NCBI RefSeq assembly: GCF_035222275.1
Contig: NC_085881.1
Span: 2,604,001 to 2,668,000, forward strand
Direction of reading: 5' to 3'
Length of the DNA stretch: 64,000 nt
DNA from: Podospora bellae-mahoneyi
Lineage: Eukaryota > Ascomycota > Sordariomycetes > Sordariales > Podosporaceae
Made by a program: the position numbers and the translations under genes. Positions 56,268 through 64,000 of the stretch are shown here, piece by piece. How positions within the stretch are numbered: position 1 is the stretch's first letter; each line of letters starts with the position of its first letter. The notes beneath the pieces are model-generated. The model was given only the letters and a program-made list of their open reading frames with translations. It searched no databases and was not told where the DNA came from.

Positions 56268-58650
56268 CATGGACCCCGCGACGGCGATTGGAGTTGTTTC
56301 CTGCATTCTGTCTTTTGGTACTTCTGCATCCAAGATCGTAAAGGGCGGCGTGGAGATCTACCGACAAGGAAGTTTAACCGAGCATGCAGAACTTGAAGAT
56401 GTCATGGACAGGATGCACTTCTTCCACGCCAACTTACAACAGACCACTTCGATGCAACAGAACCTGTTAGATGAAGAAAGAACTCTTTGCACCCTCGCTG
56501 ATGAATGCCGCAAAATATCGTCAGAACTTATCCGTCTGCTACGATCCATGAAACACTCAGATTCGAAGGGGTTGAGGGCCAAATGGAAGGCTTTGGCTAC
56601 ATGGTGGAACAGCATTGTTTCCGCAAAAGAAAAAGCAGAATTGGAGGCCAGACTGAGCAGCTGCCAGACTCACTTGATCACAGTTCTCACTTGGTCTTCA
56701 AGGTTCGTTTGTCCGCGGTTAATACACTCAGGTACCTGATATGACTAACTGCAAGCAAGGTTAATGCTTGAGAATGTGGCTGAAGTCACAGAAAAGAGTA
56801 ATGTCACCCTTGAACAACTTCGAGGCTACCTCGAGGTCTTGAAATCCGAGCTAGAAATGCGCAAGATAGAGCCCGATTGACTGGATGAATCGGTTCAAAG
56901 GATAACCAGTAACTTCATCAGTATCCAAGATGAGAAGCTACGGGCTATGCTCATGCCAGGATTGTAGAGGCATTCCATTATGATAAGATGACATCAAATA
57001 TGCGTTGCTAGTCAGCCCGAACACGTATTTCAGAACAGGTTCTCGGTTGAAAGTACATTATACCTCCATGACCTTACACAGTACGATACGCAACGCTTTG
57101 TTGGTAGCAGATTGTCAAAGCTCGATGAAGTTGTTCGGAACCAGCTGTCTAAAGATATCCCAGAAAAGGCACAAGGAATCTTTTTGTGGACACATCAGAT
57201 TGTTCTTCGAGAGATTGGGAGGTCACACACGACGTCAATGTCGAAATTCTAGACAGATTCCCGGAAGGTCTACGCCCTCTACTGGACCGCACTGTAGCGA
57301 CCATCCCTGAACGGTATCGCAACGGTCCTATCTAACATTCCTGATGCTTCCCTCATGATGGACCTCGACATGACGTTTACGTCTCTTCAATCTTCGTTCC
57401 TGGATGATTATTGTCGGGACCCGTCATTTGCCTACACCATGGCTGTTACAGACTGGCGCGAAATCGAGACGGAAGACGAGAGACTCCAGTCGTGTATCCG
57501 GGAGAGAATGGAACGAGCAGCTGCGCAGTTATATGGTTGGCGCAAAGGACTGGTACAAATGTCATCTTTTCACAATAGCTTTGGCGAGCGCCAATTTGGA
57601 GCTACACCAATCAGTTGGTTGAGGTTTTTTTCACCGATCCATCTTGGATTACTTCAACGAGCCCTGATAAACCAGCGGTTGTTCAGTGTTGTGGGAAGGT
57701 CTCAGCTAATCGAAGCCATCTCCGAGACTCTTCTGACCGAATTCCCTGTCAATGGCAGTGTCCATCGATCGATACCAGATTACTCGAGTTCCCAATGGTT
57801 TGCGCCCTTAATCAAACTACGCACTGAGCCTGAGACGGACAAAGCCCCGTAGAGGTTCTTGAAGCGTTTCCAGACTTTCTTCGAGCTTCCTCTGTTGAGA
57901 ATTCTGACTATACTGGCAGCCGACAACCAAAAATGGATCTTCACAGATGTCTTCGGGGGTTATGAACTCATTGGACGTCTGAATAGCTCCCGTGGTCCAC
58001 TTGCGGATGTACGTATTGATTTGAGCGGTAGCCCGCCTCTGCACTGGCGTTGTGCCCGAGTCCTGCACGGGCTGATTTAGTATTGAATGATGTTGACCAC
58101 AGTTTCGGATCCAAACTCGATGCAGAACTGATTGCCATAACAATGGTGTGGGCATTAATCTATGGAATATGATCTGGCAGCCAGTTCGTTCCAGGCACAG
58201 TCGAAACTTTTGCGACAATCTTGAAAGCCAAATGGGAATACATTGACACAAAGACCCAGTTTCGGCCGACTACGATGTACGGTGACTTTTGGTCACGGGA
58301 CAAGACAACCATTTGGCAACAGTATTTATTCTCTTGAGCTGCATGCCATTAAAGTGCTAAGCTTTCCAACCTGGTCTGAATAACACAGCGTGGAGTTCGG
58401 GCAAATCTTGCAGGCATTTCTGTTGGCAGGCGCCCCTTCTCTGTGCTGGATAACTTCTCTTGATGAGACGCCAGAGTACCCCACCGATCGTGTTGTGCAG
58501 CTAGAGACGATATCTAATCAGAAGGAGACTGCGTGTGTACACGCTGTTGTTGAGGGTCGCCAGGGTTATCTGCCAGTTAACAGAGGAGCAAAATGGTCTT
58601 TGCGGGAATGGATCGCTGCAGCGATGCGCCCAACAAGAGCACGTTGCTGA
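56268..58650 (+). pseudogene. Decayed NACHT/NLR (STAND) gene
   Basis: The first exon (56268 to about 56707) is well preserved: MDPATAIGVVSCILSFGTSA, then KIVKGGVEIYRQGSLTEHAE and LADECRKISSELIRLLRSMK, the typical helical N-terminal domain of fungal NACHT proteins. The nucleotide-binding core with its P-loop is missing. From about 57000 there are pieces of the post-NACHT region: SQPEHVFQNRFSVESTLYLH, HDLTQYDTQRFVGSRL, AQGIFLWTHQIVLRE, then FPEGLRPLLDRTVATIPERY and MERAAAQLYGWRKGLVQ. A last piece (FGQILQAFLLAGAPSLC, near 58400) resembles the C-terminal region of such proteins. The reading frame is broken several times between these pieces, so it is a relic and not an active receptor. The family acts in heterokaryon incompatibility and immune-like responses in fungi. 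Boundaries at the 3' side are approximate. Confidence 0.75.
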
Positions 58651-60523
58651 AGCTCATCGATGAAAGGGCACCCAGTGAGCACACCCACCAGTCGCTCTCG
58701 AAAAGAAATCCTCCTAGAGCGTGGGGACTGGTATCCCCGGAGACAGAAAGGTCAGGAGCGGGGAAGATGACCGCGTCCCTGGCAGTGCTTTTTATGGGTA
58801 AGCCGCCTCCATCTTGTTCACTTGAGCCACATATGGCACTTGGGGTATTTTTACCGACTTTTAAAGCAGGCACTCTGGTGGTTGGCGTTGTTTTGGATTC
58901 CTTTTGCTATAGAGCCCCATCATACACAGAAAAATAGTTGGATCTTCGGAAAGCCTTGTCCACTCTCAAAAGAACCTTTCAATCACCCCGCAGCCACCTT
59001 CTCGCCAAACCTTTTGCTTCTGCCGCAGAGTCACAGGTGAACTTGGTGTGGGGGGATAAGAGCATTGGGCATAGAAGCCCAAAGATATCAACTACGGGAC
59101 ATATTAAAACTTTTAGTCTGGAGACACCAAGGGTCTAATTAAGGAGGGGAGGTAGAAATGGATGGGGGCACAACAGCGGAATGCTGCAGCGGAGCGAAGC
59201 TCAAATAGCCAGAGGGGGGATGCGCTAGTATAATTTCACTATCTATAGGTATGTAACTTCAAGACATCTTCATGAACCTTCAAGATTGGTTGTCATGACA
59301 ACGGGGACCCCAGCCCAAATAGCCCCTGAACCCCTGAAAGCAAAAGTGGAGACCTGGGGACAAAGTATTCAGCACGGTTGCCTTCGAGGTGTATGCATAA
59401 GAAGCTTGTGTGGGGCACCTGACAAAGGGCCAGGGTTTCACCAGACCCAGACCTATTTGCTCTTAAGGTGGATTTTCCTATTTGTTTACTTTTGAACTGA
59501 ACAACTAACAGCTTACTGTAATAACTTTTGCCCTTATCTTCGCAGGCAGTGACTATCCTTGGCCACCGCCCCACAGCTTGTCATAGGACTTATGCACTGT
59601 AAGAGTTGTTGGCCTTGGATATTGTATACGAGGTTGCTCCGGGAATAAGTCGATGCAGCGGGCTGCATGGAACTTCGTGTAACGGCCGCCCGGAGATCGA
59701 CTGTTGTGAGCTATGACGTCGAGTAGCTATCTTCAACTGAAGGTATCTAAGCTCATCATCACTGTTGACTGTTTGAAAATTGAATCAAGATGTATTGTGC
59801 GGATTGGAGATAGTTTTATTGCTACGTTTTATTTTGTTTTTATAGTTTAGCGATGGAGAAAGATGAACTTATCTCTTTGATAATATCAATCATTCATTCC
59901 TCCTCTGCCTTGGTATATCTCAAGCATTTGAGACTCATGTGCGCGTATCTTTGCTGCGGTTAGGCACGACTACCAAGTGCCAAGATGTGAAGATCGTATT
60001 CTAGTTAAAGATGAACCTCGTGATATTTCGAAGGATGATGCCCGGGCTTTGTTGGCCGGATAGTGCATGTAATCAACCGATGTTACTCTGCAGCTGCGTT
60101 CGTTTGTAGCTCCACTTAACGCACGCCAATCTAGGCACTTTACACGAGATCAAATGAGAGGAAAAATAGAAGCTCAGCGGTGTTACTCAGCATATTCATC
60201 GATATACGAGATCCTGCGGAGTTGAGAGTCACATTCCACTTTACTCCTTCTGTACTGTTGTCAGACGTACTGATCATGTTACACCCACTAAACTCTACGG
60301 CCGCTCATCCGCGAGAGACCGAAACAAGCTTTCACTTTACGAACTTCAAGTTCCACGACAGTTCGGTCACCTCACAATTTTCCGTATTCGGGAGCACCGC
60401 GTGGCTGATCGTGTTGCTAAATTTGTTTGTTGGAAGTCCCTAGATTTGACGCTGCACAACAAGAGACCCTGTTCGGGGCTTAGCTGACATCATGAAGCGT
60501 GTAGACTATGGGGGCCTGCCGAA
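58651..60523. other. Gene-free accessory DNA with a relic repeat
   Basis: No supported gene. It contains one arm of an inverted dispersed repeat (about 59404-59565) and a purine-rich stretch (59142-59215). Composition is more AT-rich than the left part of the window. Confidence 0.45.
59404..59565 (+). repeat. Relic dispersed repeat, copy 1 (inverted partner at 62.8-63.0 kb)
   Basis: About 160 bp that matches the reverse complement of 62830-63010 at roughly three quarters of positions, judged by eye. Shared blocks include GCACCTGACAAAGGGCC, TTCACCAGACCCA, TTGTTTACTTTT and CAGTGACT. Many differences are C/T or G/A, as left by repeat-induced point mutation, though this was not counted. The parent element is unknown. 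Confidence 0.65.
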
Positions 60524-60530
60524 TATAAAA
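60524..60530 (+). promoter_or_regulatory. TATA box of the secreted-protein gene
   Basis: TATAAAA, about 120 nt before the start codon at 60646, followed by a short pyrimidine/CA-rich leader. It supports the gene being transcribed. Confidence 0.65.
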
Positions 60531-60645
60531 ATGTCATCACAGTCACTGTGACTCGCAATTAACTCCGCACCACAACGCTCTTGAGCATCTCACTTCAACA
60601 ACTACCAGCTACCTACATACCTACCTATTCCAACAAATCTTTATC

Positions 60646-61050
60646 ATGGCTCCTATCTCTCTTCTCACCATGGCGCTCATGCCTCTGCTCGCCCTTGCCA
60701 TGCCCACAGCTATCCCCGCGACAGCGTCCGCAGTCGACGTACCCGGCAACGTCTTAGTCTGTACTGGCGAAAATTACATGGGAGAATGCCAAACCGTTCA
60801 GTTTAATATCGAATATCCTGGCGAATGCCTGCCTATTCCGGAGCCGTTCAAGAACAACGTGGGGTCATTCAAGCCAGACCGTGGTGCCATCTGCCGTCTT
60901 TTCGCCGCCGATCGGCCAGATTGCACAGGCTCCGGTCTCTCGATCTTATATCACCCTGGTCAGGCGGATCTTCTGACGGACAATGGAGAATATATTGCTG
61001 GGCGTGAGGCGACCTATTGGAGGTGCCAGACGTGCACTAACTGCACCTAA
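60646..61050 (+). CDS. Small secreted cysteine-rich protein, crystallin-like pattern
   Basis: Single exon, 134 aa. The N-terminus MAPISLLTMALMPLLALAMP is a signal peptide; the mature part begins around residue 30. It has eight cysteines (39, 48, 61, 83, 93, 127, 130, 133), enough for four disulfides. The pattern of an aromatic/Gly strand (GENYMGECQTVQF), then NNVGSFKPDRGAICRLF and DCTGSGLSILYHPG resembles the beta/gamma-crystallin-like small secreted proteins found in many ascomycetes; this is a resemblance, not a firm family call. The CxxCxxC end (CQTCTNC) is unusual. It stands alone in an accessory region with its own TATA box. It may be an effector-like or antagonistic secreted protein, which sequence alone cannot show. 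Confidence 0.8.
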   Translation: MAPISLLTMALMPLLALAMPTAIPATASAVDVPGNVLVCTGENYMGECQTVQFNIEYPGECLPIPEPFKNNVGSFKPDRGAICRLFAADRPDCTGSGLSILYHPGQADLLTDNGEYIAGREATYWRCQTCTNCT

Positions 61051-61321
61051 GCGCAGAGTGTGATGGGTTGGTAGGCAATTACCAGACTCGGTCCAGCTTT
61101 CAGGCAAAGTAAAGAGCTAACTGCCTGGAAGCAAGAAGTATGTGGAGTGAGTCACGACAGCGATACTTCAGCTCGGAAACTATTATTATGGGACATGGGG
61201 ATATGCATGTATGTGAGATGACGATGAGGCTTATGAAGACTTAATATAGATTTAATGTAATAATGCTCACTTACAACAGAGATTCTATGTTCTTTGGCCT
61301 TCCACTTGAAGATCCGTTGTC

Positions 61322-62208
61322 TCATACCGACCCTTCAAAAGCCTTGACACACAATACCGCCCCCACAGCAGCAACACTCCCCAGCAAAGCCATTTGCACA
61401 CTCTCCCACACAGCTCTTCTCAACCCTTCTGTTGCCAACGTCTTCCTCACCAACGGCCTTGTCATTCCTTGTCAGAATAAAGTCCTTCAAAAAGCCAAAG
61501 AGAAACAAAGCGACCACACAAACCCCAAAGCTCCACGCGAATCCCACATGTATATTCTCCATACCGAAAAAGAAGTACGGAAACAGGAGCAGTATCCCCC
61601 CAAGTAAATAACCAAAAGACACAGCCAACCCCTGCCACAATGGGACTCTCCTTCACCTCCTCAGCGGCCTTCTCCTCGGAGTCTTGACACCGGCGACGAG
61701 AAGGAAGCAACCCATCGCTGCTTGATACCTCCTCTTTCTCTCCCTCTTCCGCCTCCTCCGCTAATGGTGACGAAGACCTGACAGAGGTAGAAGAAGGGCG
61801 AGCAGCTAGACAGCCGCCAATTCCCATGCTGATGCTATCTGCACAGATCTCCGCCATGCCGGCGTAGATTACTGTGCGGGTATTCCCAGTGAGGATAGGC
61901 CTGCTGTGAGGGCAAGGGAACGATGAGGCCATGTGCGAAGCCGAAGGCGAAGTTTGAGAGGAAGGAAGCGAGTGTTATGGTGGGCATGGTAAAGGTTGAG
62001 GGGGAGGTGATGAGCTCGGGGAGGTGGGTTACTGTATTTGGGAAGAGGAAGAGTCTGAAAACCGCTCCGTGGAGAGGGATCTTTTGTGGAAAGAGGAGGA
62101 GATGGGGATTGATTCGTAGATTGGGATGCTGTTCTCAGAGGTGGGCGGAGAGTCACCTCTGATGATGCTGCTGAGCTTTTGGGACAAGGATACTTGTGGT
62201 TGTGACAT
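61322..62208 (-). pseudogene. Broken CCC1/VIT1-family vacuolar iron transporter-like gene
   Basis: Minus-strand pieces in several frames spell a CCC1-like protein. A possible 5' exon begins MSQPQ at 62208, followed after a putative intron by IPLHGAVFRLFLFPNTVTHL and TLASFLSNFAFGFAHGLIVP. Then ALTAGLSSLG, then NTRTVIYAGMAEICADSISM and GIGGCLAAR, which together are the VIT family's first and second membrane helices. Then WQGLAVSFGYLLGGILLLFP, VGFAWSFGVCVVALFLFGFL and a last piece ending VGAVLCVKAFEGSV. The pieces need about four frame changes not explained by introns. Several are single-base, two inside the conserved first helix, so assembly error must be excluded. In fungi CCC1 stores iron in the vacuole and is under HapX control; an intact copy must lie elsewhere if this is dead. 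Confidence 0.68.
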
Positions 62209-63231
62209 GTTGTTGGGGAGGAAAGTTTTATATCAGTGTGGAAGAGTGAAATTCGGGAAGTATCAAGGGACGGCTGATGAGGTGAGGAATGAGGGAAGCC
62301 CGTCATCTTTCTAATCTCTTGTCCAGAGCACATCTGTAGCTGGAAGCATTTCCTGTCCATCAGAAGACTCTGACACCAAGCCATGACATCCAACTACTAC
62401 CATCTCATCCGCGGCTGTCCTGCAAAGGCATTAAAAATGCATGTAATGCCATCGGTTCAGCCATCCCCCACGTCCATGTGCAGCAAGACAACATTACTAG
62501 CGCCACGGGCCGCTGCAACTTCAAGCCATCAAGTCCAGTGTCAAGACAGCAGCTACACACGTGTAGAGTGCTATTGTTGGTACACTAGGAAATCGTATAG
62601 TAGGATTCAGTGAGGATTTCGGGCATTTATAATACACACGTTGGCCGGATTCTCTATGATGCGTTCCTAGTCTATCCCCAAAGCAATGACCGAGAGACGG
62701 GCTTGAGGGGAATAAAAGCTTGTTCAGGCGTTGTAAATGATAAGGAATATGTTTTTATGTGTGGGGTAGGCTGGTAGTAAAAGTGTGATTGATATCAGTT
62801 GGTTGATCTAGATTTGTTGGGCTAGTCACCTAGGAAAGTCACTGGCCGCGAAAAGAGAGGCCAAAAGGCCAGAGATTGGTTGACCAAATAGGTATTACAA
62901 TATTGGTTGTTGGTTGTTCTGTCTAAAAGTAAACAAACAGGAAATCCGGCCTTAAAAGCAACCCAGGTGTGGGTCTGGTGAATGACAGGCCCTTTGTCAG
63001 GTGCCCACATGATTGGTATTGAGTTATGGCGCGATGAGAGAGGCGCATCGTAAATACAACAATGAGTGCTATCAACACCGCATAGGAAGTTCTTGCGAAT
63101 GTGTAGATAGTTGTATTCAGACTAGGCCCGAGGCCTTCAAAGATGGCGTCGAAGTAGAAGATCTCCTCACACGTGCGTCGAAGCTGGGAATGTCATTTGT
63201 CGTCCGTGCTGAAATATCGGGAGAGGGTTGC
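62209..63231. other. Accessory intergenic DNA with a relic repeat
   Basis: No supported gene. It contains the second arm of the inverted relic repeat (62830-63010). Confidence 0.45.
62830..63010 (-). repeat. Relic dispersed repeat, copy 2
   Basis: Inverted partner of 59404-59565, about 3.3 kb away. It is somewhat longer because of an extra stretch (GGCCTTTTGGCC-type) in the middle of the last third. The secreted-protein gene and the broken iron transporter lie between the two arms. Confidence 0.65.
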
Positions 63232-63238
63232 TATAAAA
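63232..63238 (+). promoter_or_regulatory. TATA box before a truncated gene start
   Basis: TATAAAA, 84 nt before an ATG at 63316, with a pyrimidine-rich leader between them. It looks like an authentic fungal promoter. Confidence 0.55.
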
Positions 63239-63315
63239 GCTCTAAACTATATCCATTTAATCCGTTTGCTTCATCTACTATACTCCCAGACTCCCATTGT
63301 ATATTCGTTTTCTCA

Positions 63316-63388
63316 ATGGCTTCGTACTTACCCAATTCCTTTGCATTAGCCACTACCATTACGGGCCTGATCACTGCAGTAAAGTCAT
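63316..63388 (+). pseudogene. Gene start cut by an inserted element
   Basis: A good promoter (TATAAAA at 63232) and start codon open a frame beginning MASYLPNSFALATTITGLIT. Its amphipathic helix resembles the first helix of fungal STAND/NLR N-terminal domains, but it is too short to assign. About 24 codons in, the sequence changes abruptly into a 478-bp element with LTR-like ends. After the element an open stretch runs from about 63868 to the window end and may be downstream host sequence of the same gene. A GTAAAG donor-like site lies just before the break, so a long-intron reading is an alternative. Confidence 0.45.
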
Positions 63389-63866
63389 TGTTGTGACCTT
63401 CCAGTAGGAGGGTCCAGTTGGGAGGCTTCCGGAGAGGCTCCTGGGGATGCTCGGTGAGGAGGGTCCCGGAGGAGGCTTTCAGGAAGCTCTTCCGGAGGCT
63501 CACCTGAAGGCTCCAAGCGTGGCGAACGGCGCAGACACCGGAGGCACACGGGAGTGAGACTCTTGGTGAGAGTCTCTGGCAACGGAGGATGCGGAGTGAC
63601 TCGAAATGACCGGTTTTTCTTATGGGAAAAGCAGCTTCGAAGGGTCACGCAACATGCCCCGGTGCCGTGGAAATAAGGAAATGAAGGAAAGAAATGACAC
63701 TGAAATGAACAGGCAAGCCAAAAGAATGATATGACTTGTGTTCAAAGATTAAAGATAGATGGGGAGCTATGGTGAGAGCGTCCCAAGGCAAGGCCTTTTA
63801 CACTACGGAATCGAGGGTCCCGGGACCCAGTGTGATCATCCACCTGTGGCTCGGAGGGTCACAACA
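63389..63866. mobile_element. Solo-LTR-like element, 478 bp
   Basis: Begins TGTTGTGACC and ends GGTCACAACA: a perfect 10-bp inverted terminal repeat with the TG...CA ends of a long terminal repeat. It is flanked by GTCAT on the left and GTTAT on the right, which fits an aged 5-bp target-site duplication (4 of 5 bases). No primer-binding site or internal retroelement sequence follows on the right, so it looks like a solo LTR left by recombination. The inside is GGAGG-rich at the left and has a 14-bp palindrome GGGTCCCGGGACCC at 63815-63828. Superfamily (Copia or Gypsy) cannot be told. A short non-autonomous DNA transposon with 10-bp ends is the alternative. Confidence 0.65.
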
Positions 63867-64000
63867 GTTATGCTTCTTCTTTATCATATGAGGCAGCTCC
63901 CATGATGACTTTACCGCGGTGGCTAAGCCCGCGAGAGCGGCAGCTGACGCTCAAGAACTGGGTAAAGTATGAAGCTATAGAGATACAGGTACCGGTAGTT
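63867..64000. other. Right edge, open stretch after the element
   Basis: One plus-strand frame is open from about 63868 to the window end (includes AAPMMTLPRWLSPRERQ). It is too short to assign. Confidence 0.3.

Noticed and set aside
58593-58937. 114-codon frame beginning MVFAGMDRCSDAPNKS after the NLR relic
   Set aside because: No family resemblance, no promoter, and it overlaps the end of the relic in another frame.
62815-63061. Second LTR candidate with TGTTG...CAACA ends around relic repeat copy 2
   Set aside because: Flanking bases show no target duplication and the similarity with copy 1 does not reach these ends.
63231-63503. 90-codon minus-strand frame across the truncated gene start and the inserted element
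   Set aside because: It spans the insertion junction, so it mixes two unrelated sequences and is not a gene.
1-64000. CRISPR arrays, operons, ribosome binding sites
   Set aside because: The window is eukaryotic; no regular spacer arrays and no bacterial-type gene arrangement are present.

Overview
The window is nuclear DNA from a filamentous ascomycete, most likely Sordariomycetes and possibly Sordariales. Introns are short (about 50-115 nt), with GTAAGT/GTATGT-type donors and CTAAC/CTGAC branch sites. The gene set is typical: an AA9-CBM1 cellulose monooxygenase, the homoaconitase of the fungal lysine pathway, the iron regulator HapX, a Zn2Cys6 factor, a PNS1-type transporter, and NLR-like genes in an accessory block. 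I saw no tRNA, rRNA or CRISPR array. Gene models below were spliced by hand from sequence; exon phases agree in each intact model.

Region 1 (1-11.7 kb): sec61 (-), a Mod5-type tRNA isopentenyltransferase (+), a small unknown ORF (+), lys4 (-) and a Zn2Cys6 regulator (+). Region 2 (11.7-26.3 kb): the AA9 LPMO (-), a 3.3-kb gap, two membrane-anchored glycosyltransferases (both -), and the cytosolic phenylalanyl-tRNA synthetase beta subunit (-). Region 3 (26.3-47.2 kb): a giant protein with Sel1-like C-terminus (-), a 3.9-kb gap, hapX (-), COG2 (+), mitochondrial ribosomal protein uL1m (-), cytosolic glutamyl-tRNA synthetase (+) and a PNS1-like transporter (+).

Region 4 (47.2-64 kb) is different and looks accessory. 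It holds a VIT/VWA-domain protein (-); a ten-exon gene with a STAND-type fungal N-terminal domain but no NACHT (+); a glutamine-rich, prion-like protein (-); a decayed NACHT/NLR gene (+); a small secreted cysteine-rich protein (+); a frame-broken CCC1/VIT1-like iron transporter (-); an inverted pair of relic repeats; and a truncated gene start into which a 478-bp solo-LTR-like element has inserted.

The left three quarters is housekeeping: secretion (Sec61, COG2, glycosyltransferases), translation (Mod5, PheRS, GluRS, uL1m), lysine synthesis and iron control. The right quarter has the marks of a fast-turnover, NLR-associated island. The most interesting candidates are the NACHT-less STAND-N gene with its tail-to-tail Q-rich neighbour, the three 24-bp repeats in the divergent promoter before it, and the element-interrupted gene at the right edge.
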